From Ruegeria sp. HKCCA6707 (GTDB lineage: Bacteria > Pseudomonadota > Alphaproteobacteria > Rhodobacterales > Rhodobacteraceae), in contig NZ_WQEG01000006.1 of NCBI RefSeq assembly GCF_013033515.1, positions 1-64,000 on the forward strand: a stretch of DNA of 64,000 bases, given 5' to 3'. The translations under genes were made by a program, and so were the position numbers. Of the stretch, positions 27,219 to 36,204 are shown in pieces. The notes under the pieces were generated by a model. That model saw only the letters and a program-made list of their open reading frames with translations. It did not search any database and was not told the origin of the DNA. Numbering within the stretch: the stretch's first letter is position 1; every line of letters begins with the position of its first letter.

Positions 27219-27963
27219 GGCCCAGTTGGGTCAGAACCCGCGTCGTTTCGGCCTGCCATCTGGCTTTTAATTCGGCGCCCGTCATGCGGCGCAATCCCAT
27301 TGCCTGCAAGGACTTGAACTTTTCTGCGTCACTGGCCCCAAAGCTGACGGCGACCCGAGGCCACCAATAGTCGACCGAGGCCTGAAGCTGCGAGTCATTC
27401 CCTTGTTCGACCAGTTTCACAACCCCTTCAAGCGCCAGTTCGCCATGATGGGCCTCGATCGGTGCGATCGAACGAAACGCCTCGGCCAGAGGTTGATACG
27501 AGACGGTCGAAAATTCGGCCAGTTGTTCGGCCACCGCGCGGCTCATCAGCAGGTTCATCACAACCGCATCAACCCAACCGGTCAGCGGGTAGTTGAAGAC
27601 GGCCAGTCGCATGTCATGTTCGCTGCGGCTGGCACCGATATCGGCATCCCGGTCCAGACGCGCGGTCCAGGGGTGATGCGTCGCATAGCGCTGTGTGTCC
27701 GCTCCAAACTCTCCCATGATCTTGAGAACACGATCTGCGTTGTCGGTCTTTTCCAGCACGATTTTGGCTGCGGCAATGCGTTCCTTGATCCCCGGACCCT
27801 GATTTATGATGTCCGCAAAACCTGCGGCCCCGGCCAGTTCGCTGTCGACAAAAGTTGCCATCAGCTTCATCAACTCGGCCCGGTAGCGCGGAGGCACGTT
27901 GGTCGGGTTGGTCAGAACCCCGCCTGCGGCCAGATAGCTGTCGAGGGTCATGCTGTCTGTCAT
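27199..27963 (-). CDS. PaaA-like ferritin-fold paralogue of unknown function
   Basis: A 254-residue helical protein of the PaaA/PaaC superfamily. Blocks line up with PaaA of this cluster: VDSELAG with HSEIVG (Glu42), LEKTDNADRVL with [21 protein letters not shown] with [10 protein letters not shown], and IEAHHGEL with KEESFHQR (Glu170, His173). The second metal-site ExxH is ExxD here (Glu71, Asp74), and the Asp of PaaA's LVDGA is lost (LMSRA). It lies 12 bp downstream of paaE on the same strand, so it is part of the epoxidase operon. It could be an altered di-iron enzyme or a structural subunit. Confidence 0.72.
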   Translation of the reverse strand: MTDSMTLDSYLAAGGVLTNPTNVPPRYRAELMKLMATFVDSELAGAAGFADIINQGPGIKERIAAAKIVLEKTDNADRVLKIMGEFGADTQRYATHHPWTARLDRDADIGASRSEHDMRLAVFNYPLTGWVDAVVMNLLMSRAVAEQLAEFSTVSYQPLAEAFRSIAPIEAHHGELALEGVVKLVEQGNDSQLQASVDYWWPRVAVSFGASDAEKFKSLQAMGLRRMTGAELKARWQAETTRVLTQLGLSAGPG

Positions 27964-27975
27964 TGGGCCGTCTCC

Positions 27976-29049
27976 CTATTGGTCGTAATCCACAACAACG
28001 CGGTCTGTGACCGGATAGGCCTGGCAGCTTAATACATATCCTTTTTCGACCTCGTAATCCTCAAGCGCATGATTTGCGAGCATCTCGACCTCGCCCTCGA
28101 TGACCCGGCAGCGACAGGTCGAACAGACCCCGGCCTTGCACGCAAAGGGCGCGTCCATCGCGTTGTCCAAAGCTGCCTCGAGTATGGATTGATCCTTGGG
28201 CATCGTGATCGTTTGCGTTGACCCGTCCAGCGTGACCGAGGCGCTGGTCTGGTTGGCTTGTGATGCCGCATCGCCATTGGTGACTCTGCGTTTGGCCCGC
28301 CCGGGTTGCGCACTGGCAAACAGTTCGAACTTGATCTGCCCGTCCTCTAGCCCATGGTCTTTCAGCGCGGCCGCAATGCCAAGCATCATTGGTTCGGGCC
28401 CGCAGATGAAGGCCGTATCGACAGTCTTGATGTCGATCCAATGCTCAAAAAGCTGGGCGCATTTCTCTTGCGTGACCAACCCCGTGAACAAGTCGATATC
28501 CTGCGCATCGGTTTCCAGAATATGGATGACGTTCAAACGCCCCATATGAAGATTCTTGAGATCCTCAAGCTCTTCCCGGAACATGATCGTGTTCACGCCT
28601 TTATTGGCATAGACCAACGTGAAACGAGAATGGGGCTCTTGCGCCAGCGTGGTCTTCAGGATCGACAGGACCGGAGTGATCCCGGACCCACCAGCAAAAC
28701 CCAGGTAGTGCTTTTCAGCAGTGGGATCGATCGCGGTGAAAAAGCTGCCCATGGGCGGCATCGCCTGAACCCTGTCACCTACCTGCAAATCGGTGTTGGC
28801 CCAGGTCGAAAACGCACCGCCCTCTACCCGTTTGATCCCCACCTGCAATACGCCCTCATCTTTACCTGCACAGATCGAGTAGGACCGACGCAGCTCCTCG
28901 CCGTCAAAATCGCGCCGAAAGGTCAGGTATTGCCCCTGCGTGAAGTCAAAAGCATCTGCCGCACCATTCACGGGCTTTAACGTCACCACCACGGCATTGC
29001 GGATAGTCTTGTGTATGTCGGTGACTTCCAGATCATGAAAGCGTGCCAT
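27976..29049 (-). CDS. paaE: phenylacetyl-CoA epoxidase reductase PaaE
   Basis: A 357-residue oxidoreductase that passes electrons from NADPH to the PaaABC(D) epoxidase. The FAD domain has RRSYSICAG (about 50-58), the NAD(P) domain has GFAGGSGITPVLSILK, and the C-terminal plant-type 2Fe-2S domain has CKAGVCSTCRCRV plus a distal Cys in VLSCQ. The ATG at 29049 follows GGAGGAG at good spacing; an upstream ATG at 29073 would overlap paaD and is less likely. It lies 14 bp after paaD. Confidence 0.92.
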   Translation of the reverse strand: MARFHDLEVTDIHKTIRNAVVVTLKPVNGAADAFDFTQGQYLTFRRDFDGEELRRSYSICAGKDEGVLQVGIKRVEGGAFSTWANTDLQVGDRVQAMPPMGSFFTAIDPTAEKHYLGFAGGSGITPVLSILKTTLAQEPHSRFTLVYANKGVNTIMFREELEDLKNLHMGRLNVIHILETDAQDIDLFTGLVTQEKCAQLFEHWIDIKTVDTAFICGPEPMMLGIAAALKDHGLEDGQIKFELFASAQPGRAKRRVTNGDAASQANQTSASVTLDGSTQTITMPKDQSILEAALDNAMDAPFACKAGVCSTCRCRVIEGEVEMLANHALEDYEVEKGYVLSCQAYPVTDRVVVDYDQ

Positions 29050-29063
29050 CCGGCGCTCCTCCG

Positions 29064-29522
29064 TCAGATGCACTTGAAATAGTCAAAAGGTTCCAGGCAG
29101 TCGGTGCAGCGCCAATGGGCCTTGCATGGGGTCGATCCGAACTGACTGACCTTCTCAACGGCAGTGCTGCCGCAATGGGGACAGCGCTTGGGCCCACCTG
29201 CGGGTTGGGGTGGAGCGATGCCATATGCCTCAAGCTTGGCGCGGCCCTTGTCGCTTAGCCAGTCGGTGGTCCAGGCCGGGGCGATGCTTGTCTTGATCCG
29301 CAGATTGTCGATCCCGTGGTCGCGCAGCGCTGTTTCGATGTCCATGCTGATCACCGATGTGGCCGGGCAGCCGGAATAGGTTGGCGTCACCGTCACCTGC
29401 AACATATCGCCTTGCCACTGCACATCGCGCACAATTCCCAGATCAACGACCGAGATTACCGGGATCTCGGGGTCGGGAACCGCGTCCAGCCAGTCCCAGA
29501 CCTGATCGGTTGAGGCCCGCAT
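29064..29522 (-). CDS. paaD: phenylacetyl-CoA epoxidase maturation protein PaaD
   Basis: A 152-residue protein with an N-terminal MIP18/DUF59 domain (about 8-95; DPEIPVISVVDLGIVRDV and SGCPATSVI with its Cys) and a C-terminal zinc ribbon (CPHCGS and CTDCLEPF). PaaD helps insert or maintain the iron centre of the epoxidase. The gene lies 4 bp downstream of paaC and 14 bp upstream of paaE. Confidence 0.92.
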   Translation of the reverse strand: MRASTDQVWDWLDAVPDPEIPVISVVDLGIVRDVQWQGDMLQVTVTPTYSGCPATSVISMDIETALRDHGIDNLRIKTSIAPAWTTDWLSDKGRAKLEAYGIAPPQPAGGPKRCPHCGSTAVEKVSQFGSTPCKAHWRCTDCLEPFDYFKCI

Positions 29523-29526
29523 GTGC

Positions 29527-30288
29527 CTACCACTTTGCGCCGGGATAGGCGCGTTGCAGCCATTGCATCTGTGTCAGCAGATGGCCCAGATGTTCGGTAT
29601 GCATCCGCCCGTCGCGCCCACCTTTATGGGCAAACCGGCTTTCGGGGATCGTCAGAGTCGCGGTGTTCAAAACGCGTTCGACCAAAGCATCATATTCTGC
29701 GCGCAGATCGGCGGGGTAGGGGGCAATCCCTGCGGCAACCATCTGCGCATCAACGTCATCGCTTGCAAACATCTCGCCCACGTAAGGCCAGAGATAGTCC
29801 AGCGCCTCTTGCATCCGGGCGTGGCTTTCCTCGGTGCCGTCACCCAACCCGACAACCGTGTCGCCCGAGCGTTCGAGGTGATAGGCGACCTCTTTACTGG
29901 CCTTGGCGGCAATCGCTGCGACCCGTTCGTCCGAGGATTTGATCAAGCGCCCCAACATGATCGAGTGCCACGCGTCGAACAGAAACTGGCGCATCAGGGT
30001 GCGGCCAAAATCCGCGTTCGGAACTTCGACCAGCAGCACGTTTCTGAAGTCCCAGGCATCGCGCAGAAAGGCCAGATCATCGGCGCTTTTGCCACCGTCA
30101 ATCTCTCCGGCAAGACCCAGCCACATCTGCGTCTGTCCGATCAGATCCAAAGCCGTATTGGCCAGCGCGATATCTTCCTCCAACACCGGTGCGACACCAC
30201 ACCATTCGCTGACGCGATGCCCCAGGATCAGGGTGTTGTCGCCCATGCGCAGCAGAAATTGCAGGAACGCCTCGTCACGGGTCATCAC
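29527..30288 (-). CDS. paaC: phenylacetyl-CoA epoxidase structural subunit PaaC
   Basis: A 253-residue all-helical ferritin-fold protein, the non-catalytic partner of PaaA. Family blocks GDNTLILGHRVSEWCG, LIGQTQMWLGLAGE and KEVAYHLERSGDTVVGLGDG are present. It overlaps paaB by 4 nt. PaaC scaffolds PaaA in the heteromeric monooxygenase core and contributes to the interface. Confidence 0.93.
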   Translation of the reverse strand: MMTRDEAFLQFLLRMGDNTLILGHRVSEWCGVAPVLEEDIALANTALDLIGQTQMWLGLAGEIDGGKSADDLAFLRDAWDFRNVLLVEVPNADFGRTLMRQFLFDAWHSIMLGRLIKSSDERVAAIAAKASKEVAYHLERSGDTVVGLGDGTEESHARMQEALDYLWPYVGEMFASDDVDAQMVAAGIAPYPADLRAEYDALVERVLNTATLTIPESRFAHKGGRDGRMHTEHLGHLLTQMQWLQRAYPGAKW

Positions 30289-30569
30289 ATCGCCCCCACT
30301 TCGTCGGGAATGTCGAAGAAGGTGGGGTGACGATATACCTTGCTTTCGCTGGGCTCATACATCGGCCCTTTGTCGCTGGGCGATGAGGCGGTGATCGCGT
30401 TGGCCTCGACGACCCAGATCGAGACCCCTTCATTACGTCGCGTATAGACATCGCGCGCGTTCTTGATCGCCATTTCCGCATCCGGCGCATGCAGCGAGCC
30501 GACATGGCGATGGCTCATCCCATGCTGCCCGCGAATGAAGATTTCCCACAGGGGCCATTCGTTGTTCAT
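30285..30569 (-). CDS. paaB: phenylacetyl-CoA epoxidase subunit PaaB
   Basis: A 94-residue subunit with the compact family signature NNEWPLWEIFIRGQHGMSHRH followed by HVGSLHAPDAEMA (only parts of each are diagnostic). PaaB bridges PaaAC dimers. It lies 19 bp after paaA and overlaps paaC by 4 nt. Confidence 0.93.
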   Translation of the reverse strand: MNNEWPLWEIFIRGQHGMSHRHVGSLHAPDAEMAIKNARDVYTRRNEGVSIWVVEANAITASSPSDKGPMYEPSESKVYRHPTFFDIPDEVGAM

Positions 30570-30588
30570 GTGGTGCCCTCCCTAAGCT

Positions 30589-31581
30589 TTACTCTGCCGC
30601 CAGATCGCGTGCGCGTTTCTTGCGCGCGTGGGCCAGCAACCCGTCGCGCACCCATTGGCCGTCATCCCAGGCTTTGTTGCGGGCGGCCAGACGGTCCACG
30701 TTGCAGGGGCCGTTGCCTTTGATCACGTCAAAGAATTCGGACCAGTCCGGTTCCGAGAAATCATAGTGCCCCCGGTCCTCGTTCCACTTCAGATCAGGGT
30801 CGGGGATCGTCAGGCCCAGATACTCAGCCTGCGGCACCGTCTGGTCGACGAATTTCTGGCGCAGCTCGTCATTGGTATTGATCTTGATCTTCCAGGCCAT
30901 GGATTGCGCGGAATGGACGGAGTCCTTGTCCGATGGTCCAAACATCATCAGCGACGGGAACCAGAACCGGTTCAGCGCGTCCTGCGCCATCCTCTTCTGT
31001 TCCGGAGTGCCCTCGGCCATCTTGCGGATCGCGTCATAGCCTTGACGCTGGTGAAAGCTTTCTTCCTTGCAGATGCGGACCATGGCGCGGGCATACGGTC
31101 CGTAGGACGTCCGCTGCAGCGGAACCTGGTTCATGATCGCGGCCCCGTCGACCAGCCAACCAACCGCGCCGATATCGGCCCAGTTCAGGGTCGGGTAATT
31201 GAAGATCGACGAATACTTCATGCGCCCGTCCAACAACATTTGTGTCAACTCGTCCCGGCTGACACCCAGTGTTTCGGCGGCACAATACAGATAGAGCCCA
31301 TGCCCGGCCTCATCCTGTACCTTGGCCAACAAGATCGCCTTGCGTTCCAGCGTGGGCGCTCGGGTGATCCAGTTTCCCTCGGGCAGTTGGCCGACAATCT
31401 CGGAATGGGCATGTTGACCGATCTGGCGGATCAGGGTCTTGCGGTAATCATCAGGCATCCAGTCTTTGGGTTCAATTTTGATATCCGCGTCGATCTTGTC
31501 TTGAAAGTTGCGTTCCTGCTCGGTCATCTCTTCGCGGGATTTCAGGCCCGTACCTGCGGTCTTAACCATCTGAGCGTACAT
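30589..31581 (-). CDS. paaA: phenylacetyl-CoA epoxidase catalytic subunit PaaA
   Basis: A 330-residue di-iron oxygenase subunit that epoxidises the aromatic ring of phenylacetyl-CoA with O2. The metal-binding positions are visible: Glu61 (HAHSEIVG), Glu91 and His94 (QDEAGHG), Asp145 (LVDGAAI), Glu174 and His177 (KEESFHQR). All are intact. It is the second gene of the operon led by the thiolase, 15 bp downstream of it. Length and motifs match PaaA closely. Confidence 0.95.
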   Translation of the reverse strand: MYAQMVKTAGTGLKSREEMTEQERNFQDKIDADIKIEPKDWMPDDYRKTLIRQIGQHAHSEIVGQLPEGNWITRAPTLERKAILLAKVQDEAGHGLYLYCAAETLGVSRDELTQMLLDGRMKYSSIFNYPTLNWADIGAVGWLVDGAAIMNQVPLQRTSYGPYARAMVRICKEESFHQRQGYDAIRKMAEGTPEQKRMAQDALNRFWFPSLMMFGPSDKDSVHSAQSMAWKIKINTNDELRQKFVDQTVPQAEYLGLTIPDPDLKWNEDRGHYDFSEPDWSEFFDVIKGNGPCNVDRLAARNKAWDDGQWVRDGLLAHARKKRARDLAAE

Positions 31582-31596
31582 GTCGGGTCTCCTCCC

Positions 31597-32799
31597 TTAC
31601 ACGCGTTCAAGAATAAGTGCGGCACCCTGTCCGACGCCCACACACATTGTACACAGCCCATAGCGCCCGCCCGTCCGGCGCAGGTGATAGGCGGCGGTCA
31701 TCACCAGCCGCGCGCCCGTCATGCCCAGCGGGTGACCAATGGCTATGGCCCCACCATTGGGGTTCACATGCGGTGCGTCATCCGCGAGGCCAAGCGCGCG
31801 CAATGTCGCCAGTCCCTGCGAGGCAAAGGCCTCGTTCAACTCTATCACATCCATCTGTTCGATGCTCAGCCCCGCGCGGGACAACACTTTGCGCGTTGCC
31901 GGAACCGGGCCGATGCCCATCACGCGGGGCTCAACCCCGGCGACCGACATGCCCACCACACGGGCGATGGGTGTTAGGCCGTTCTTAGCGGCTGCGGTCT
32001 CGTTCGCCAGCAAAATGGCTGCCGCACCGTCATTGACGCCCGAGGCATTGCCAGCGGTTACCGTCTTGTCCGGCCCGTTGATCCCTTTCAGACCGGCCAG
32101 CTTATCCGCAGTTGTTCCGGGGCGCGGGTGCTCGTCGCTGTCGACTACGATTGGATCGCCTTTGCGCTGAGCGATTGTGACCGGGGTGATCTCCTCCTGA
32201 AACACCCCGGCCTGGTGCGCCTTCGCCCATCGGGCTTGGCTGCGTTCCGCAAACGCGTCCTGATCGACGCGGTTGATACCGTAATCTTCCGCTACGTTAT
32301 CCGCTGTTTCAGGCATCGAGTCGATACCAAACTCACTTTGCATCTTCGGGTTCACAAAACGCCAGCCTATCGTGGTGTCATAGATCACAGCATTTCTGCT
32401 GAAGGCCGCGCCGGCTTTGGGCATCACAAACGGCGCCCGCGACATGCTTTCCACGCCACCGGCGATGGCCATGTCATAATCTCCGGCCCGGATCGCCCGG
32501 GCGGCCATGCCAACAGCATCCATGCCGCTGGCGCAAAGACGGTTGATTGTCGTGCCGGGCACATCCACAGGCAACCCGGCCAAAAGCGCCGCCATACGCG
32601 CCACGTTGCGGTTGCTTTCACCGGCCTGGTTGGCATCCCCAAAGATCACATCATCCAGCGCAGCCCAATCCACTTGCGGATTGCGCGCCATAAGCGCCGT
32701 GATCGGAACCGCTGCCAAATCATCCGGACGCACCTGGCTTAGGCTGCCACCATAGCGCCCGATGGGGGTGCGCTGTGCGTCGCAGATAAAAGCGTCCAT
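31597..32799 (-). CDS. paaJ: 3-oxoadipyl-CoA / 3-oxo-5,6-dehydrosuberyl-CoA thiolase
   Basis: A 400-residue thiolase with nucleophile Cys89 (NRLCASG), the NEAFA motif, His in GGAIAIGHPLG, and the second Cys in CTMCVGVGQG. It makes the final thiolytic cuts of the pathway, yielding acetyl-CoA and succinyl-CoA. As the first gene of the paaJ-A-B-C-D-E unit it is preceded by a palindromic operator 37 bp upstream. PcaF (beta-ketoadipate pathway) is indistinguishable by sequence; the context favours PaaJ. Confidence 0.88.
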   Translation of the reverse strand: MDAFICDAQRTPIGRYGGSLSQVRPDDLAAVPITALMARNPQVDWAALDDVIFGDANQAGESNRNVARMAALLAGLPVDVPGTTINRLCASGMDAVGMAARAIRAGDYDMAIAGGVESMSRAPFVMPKAGAAFSRNAVIYDTTIGWRFVNPKMQSEFGIDSMPETADNVAEDYGINRVDQDAFAERSQARWAKAHQAGVFQEEITPVTIAQRKGDPIVVDSDEHPRPGTTADKLAGLKGINGPDKTVTAGNASGVNDGAAAILLANETAAAKNGLTPIARVVGMSVAGVEPRVMGIGPVPATRKVLSRAGLSIEQMDVIELNEAFASQGLATLRALGLADDAPHVNPNGGAIAIGHPLGMTGARLVMTAAYHLRRTGGRYGLCTMCVGVGQGAALILERV

Positions 32800-32835
32800 T
32801 GGATGATCTCTCCGTATTTCAACGCCGCTAATAAG

Positions 32836-32849
32836 CGACCGATGGGTCG
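32836..32849. promoter_or_regulatory. putative TetR (PaaR) operator before paaJ-ABCDE
   Basis: CGACCGATGGGTCG is a palindrome with 5-bp perfect arms (CGACC/GGTCG). It lies 37 bp before the paaJ start, in the 290-bp divergent region shared with the FadB-like gene. Aligned on the centre, it matches the site at 23737-23750 at 9 of 14 positions, including ACCG and GGT. Confidence 0.5.
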
Positions 32850-33089
32850 ATTAATAAGTGCGTGCGCGATTCGAGGCAAGAGATATGTAACGCGATTTCA
32901 CGAAAGCCAATAATCTTGTAACGTTAATGTGCGACCGGTATACGAGGTGAAAAGATGCACATGATCGGTGCCAGCGGCGTGCAGGTACCAACAACAGGTG
33001 CGGCGATGCAGGCTTGTGTGCGGCCAGACCGCAGGTCAGTCTTGGATAGACCACACAGCCGGCGCGCGAACGCACCATGGAGGAGCGCA

Positions 33090-35177
33090 ATGACTCAAGC
33101 CATCCGATACGAAAAGCACGGGGATATAGCGGTACTCGCCGCACAAAACCCGCCAGTGAATGCATTGGGCATCGATGTTCGACGTGGCTTGCTGGACGGG
33201 CTGGAACGCGCGGAAGCCGAAGGTGCAAAGGCCGTGCTGATCTATGGCGAGGGGCGCACCTATTTCGCGGGGGCTGACATTCGTGAGTTTGGCAAGCCGC
33301 TGCAAGAACCTGGGTTGCCCGCACTGTGTGACCGAATCGAAGCGTCACCCTTGCTGATCGTGTCCGCCCTGCATGGTACCGCGCTGGGCGGCGGGCTCGA
33401 GGTGGCTTTGGCCAGCCATTATCGCATCGCCGTCCCAAACGCCAAGATCGGGTTGCCAGAGGTCAATCTGGGAATCCTCCCGGGGGCGGGTGGGACCCAA
33501 CGCCTGCCGCGTGTTGCGGGGGTCGAGGCCGCGCTCGGCATGATCACCACCGGACGCCACGTACGAGCTGCCGAAGCATTGGATCTTGGCATCCTCGACC
33601 GCGTGCAAGACGGCGCGCCACGCGAAATTGGCCTGTCCTACGCGCAGGAACTGCTCGAAGAAGGGGCGCAACGTCGTCCGGTTTGCGACATGCCTGCACC
33701 CGACCCCATCGACTTTGATGCCGCTTATGACGCGGTGTTGAAGAAGGGCAGGGGCCAGCTTTCTCCTGCAGTTGCAGTACGCGCGGTTCAAGCCGCTTGT
33801 GAGGCCGAGAGTTTTGCAGCCGGGCAAGCCCGCGAGCGTGAACTGTTTCTGGACCTGATGGAAACAGACCAGCGAAAAGGTCTGATTCATGCGTTTTTCG
33901 CCGAACGCGCGGTGGCCAAGCTGCCAGAGCTTAAGGACATAGAGCCGCGCGAATTGCGCCATATCGGCATAGTGGGCGGCGGTACAATGGGGGCGGGCAT
34001 AGCAACGGCGATGCTTTTGGCCGGGTTACAGGTCACTCTGCTTGAGATGTCCGCCGAAGCGGCACATGCAGCGAAAGAGCGTATCGCAACAAACCTGGTC
34101 GGAGCTGTCAAACGCGGCAAGCTTAGCCAAAGCGCATATGATGACCTGCTGCGCAACCAACTTGCGCTGGCCACGGAATACGACGCATTGACCACCGTGG
34201 ACCTGGTGGTTGAGGCAGTGTTTGAAGATATGGAGGTCAAAAAACAGGTTTTTGCCCAATTGAACTCGGTCTGCAAGCCGGGCGCCGTGTTGGCGACCAA
34301 TACATCCTATCTCGATATCAACCAGATTGCGGCGTCCATCAGCCGTGCTTCAGATGTCATCGGGTTGCATTTCTTTTCCCCCGCGCATGTGATGAAACTG
34401 CTCGAGGTCGTGGTGGCGGATAAGACCGCGCCGGATGTCGTTGCAACGGGTTTTGCGCTGGGGCGGCGGCTGAAGAAGATCTCGGTGTGCGCCGGGGTTT
34501 GTGACGGCTTTATCGGCAATCGAATTTTGTCCCAATACCGGGCTTGCGCCGATCACATGGTGCTGGATGGGGCCAGCCCGTTTCAGATCGACAAGGCGCT
34601 GACTGGTTTTGGTTTTGCCATGGGGCCATTCGCAGTGTCTGATCTGGCGGGGCTCGATATCGGCTGGGCGACGCGGAAACGCAAACGGGCGCTGGGAATG
34701 GACCCGCGGGCGCGGGACAGTACCTTTGCTGATGCGCTGTGCGAAGCAGGGCATTTCGGTCAGAAAACAGGACGAGGATTCTATGTCTATGAATCGGGTC
34801 AGCGCAGCGGCACGCCGAACCCTGATGTCATGCCTCTGATCGAGGCGGATCGCGCGGCACAGGGCATCACATCGCGAGAATTTTCCGACGAAGAAATTGT
34901 TCAGCGCTATATGACGGCCATGGTCAACGAAGCGGCTAAGGTTGTGGGCGAAGGTATCGCGCGCCGCCCGTTGGATGTGGATGTCACTAAGCTTTATGGC
35001 TACGGGTTTCCAAGGTATTGGGGCGGGCCGATGAAATGGGCAGATCTGACGGGCTTGCCTGAGGTTCTGGGCAACATTCAAAACTTGGCCAAGGAAGATG
35101 CTTATTTTTGGCACCCTGCGCCCTTGCTTGAGCAGTTGGTCGCTGAGGGCCGATCGTTTGACGACTTGAACGCATAG
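33090..35177 (+). CDS. FadB-like enoyl-CoA hydratase / 3-hydroxyacyl-CoA dehydrogenase
   Basis: A 695-residue fusion. The N-terminal crotonase domain (about 1-190) keeps both catalytic Glu residues (GGGLEVALASHYR and LPEVNLGILPGAGGTQ). The NAD domain starts IGIVGGGTMGAGIATAML near 290, and the dehydrogenase His lies in GLHFFSPAHVMKL. C-terminal 3HCDH domains follow. The ATG is preceded by GGAGGAG. Divergent from the paaJ operon, it can supply the PaaF and PaaH activities, for which no separate genes are seen here. Confidence 0.88.
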   Translation: MTQAIRYEKHGDIAVLAAQNPPVNALGIDVRRGLLDGLERAEAEGAKAVLIYGEGRTYFAGADIREFGKPLQEPGLPALCDRIEASPLLIVSALHGTALGGGLEVALASHYRIAVPNAKIGLPEVNLGILPGAGGTQRLPRVAGVEAALGMITTGRHVRAAEALDLGILDRVQDGAPREIGLSYAQELLEEGAQRRPVCDMPAPDPIDFDAAYDAVLKKGRGQLSPAVAVRAVQAACEAESFAAGQARERELFLDLMETDQRKGLIHAFFAERAVAKLPELKDIEPRELRHIGIVGGGTMGAGIATAMLLAGLQVTLLEMSAEAAHAAKERIATNLVGAVKRGKLSQSAYDDLLRNQLALATEYDALTTVDLVVEAVFEDMEVKKQVFAQLNSVCKPGAVLATNTSYLDINQIAASISRASDVIGLHFFSPAHVMKLLEVVVADKTAPDVVATGFALGRRLKKISVCAGVCDGFIGNRILSQYRACADHMVLDGASPFQIDKALTGFGFAMGPFAVSDLAGLDIGWATRKRKRALGMDPRARDSTFADALCEAGHFGQKTGRGFYVYESGQRSGTPNPDVMPLIEADRAAQGITSREFSDEEIVQRYMTAMVNEAAKVVGEGIARRPLDVDVTKLYGYGFPRYWGGPMKWADLTGLPEVLGNIQNLAKEDAYFWHPAPLLEQLVAEGRSFDDLNA

Positions 35178-35205
35178 GTCGGACCGCAGAACCACAAAAG
35201 GAAAT

Positions 35206-35335
35206 GCTCCCGCGCCCGCGCAAAACTGGCTGTGCCAGTTCCGCGAACGGGCTTGGGCCGGGCATCACGCGCAGCGCGATGCCCGGCCCAACAAGAGAAG
35301 ATGTTCCGTAAGGAACGTCGACGATTGGCGGGAGC
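35206..35335. repeat. structured intergenic palindromic element, copy 1
   Basis: The element is bounded by GCTCCCGC (35206-35213) and GCGGGAGC (35328-35335). Inside are three hairpins: AACTGGC/GCCAGTT (35224-35240), a long stem of TTGGGCCGGGCATC with GATGCCCGGCCCAA (35253-35291), and GTTCC/GGAAC (35303-35316). It fills the gap between two convergent genes, the FadB-like gene and rpe. Copies at 40996 and 58614 share the order GGCCCAA, 9 nt, hairpin, about 10 nt, GCGGGAGC. It probably stops transcription from both sides. Confidence 0.7.
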
Positions 35336-35350
35336 CGTTCGGCTTAGATG

Positions 35351-36040
35351 CTAGCCGTTGGTGGACTCGGCCGCGGCCCGAATGGCGTGGATATTTGCAC
35401 CATAGACCTCCGGTGTGTCCACGGATCCGCCTTTGAACACTGCCGATCCCGCAACCAGCACATCGGCCCCGGCTGCGGCCACCAGAGGAGCGGTTTGCGG
35501 ATCGACGCCACCGTCGATTTCGATATGGATCGGGCGGTCTCCGATCATCTGGCGCAGCTTGCGGACCTTGCCGGTCATGTCGATGAATTTCTGGCCACCA
35601 AAGCCCGGGTTAACCGTCATGACACAAACCAGATCAGCCAGATCCAGCAGGTGTTCCACCGCCTCGGCCGGAGTTCCGGGGTTCAAGGCGACACCGGCTT
35701 TCATGCCAGCTGCCCGGATGGCTTGCAGCGTGCGATGGGTGTGCGCGCCGGCCTCGACATGAGCGGTCAGGATGTCGGCGCCCGCATCGGCATAGGCCTG
35801 AATATAGGGATCAACTGGCGCGATCATCAGGTGCACATCCATCACCGTTTTCACATGTGGGCGAAAGGCTTTCACGGCAGGCGGGCCAAAGGTCAGGTTG
35901 GGAACAAAATGCCCGTCCATGACATCGACATGCACCCAATCGGCACCTTGTGCTTCGATGGCCTGAATCTCGGCGCCGAAATTGGCGAAATCGGCAGACA
36001 GGATCGACGGGGCGATCTTGATGGTGCGGTCAAAGCTCAT
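35351..36040 (-). CDS. rpe: ribulose-phosphate 3-epimerase
   Basis: A 229-residue TIM-barrel enzyme interconverting ribulose-5-phosphate and xylulose-5-phosphate. Diagnostic motifs are [13 protein letters not shown] (N-terminus), [16 protein letters not shown] with metal-binding His/Asp, [12 protein letters not shown], and EIDGGV. It is a single gene between the repeat element and the divergent phosphonate transporter. A role in recycling ribose phosphates released by C-P lyase is possible but not needed. Confidence 0.95.
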   Translation of the reverse strand: MSFDRTIKIAPSILSADFANFGAEIQAIEAQGADWVHVDVMDGHFVPNLTFGPPAVKAFRPHVKTVMDVHLMIAPVDPYIQAYADAGADILTAHVEAGAHTHRTLQAIRAAGMKAGVALNPGTPAEAVEHLLDLADLVCVMTVNPGFGGQKFIDMTGKVRKLRQMIGDRPIHIEIDGGVDPQTAPLVAAAGADVLVAGSAVFKGGSVDTPEVYGANIHAIRAAAESTNG

Positions 36041-36131
36041 GGAGGCCTCGTGTCAGCAAAGGAGTCGCGGACGCATATACCCGGGCCGTGGGGCAAAGGA
36101 CAGCCCCAGCGCAATATGCGCCGTTACAAAA

Positions 36132-36149
36132 CTTTCACCTCATTGACAC
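36132..36149 (+). promoter_or_regulatory. possible Pho box upstream of phnC
   Basis: CTTTCAC, 4 nt, TTGACAC resembles the PhoB direct repeat (CTGTCAT, 4 nt, CTGTCAC) with two mismatches per half. It ends 55 bp before the phnC start. PhoB control of phnCDE is usual, so position and spacing support it, but the match is imperfect. Confidence 0.4.
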
Positions 36150-36204
36150 ACAGGTTTTGAACAGCCCCGATAGCAGACCGCCCAACAAGAACAGGGGGCA
36201 TCGC

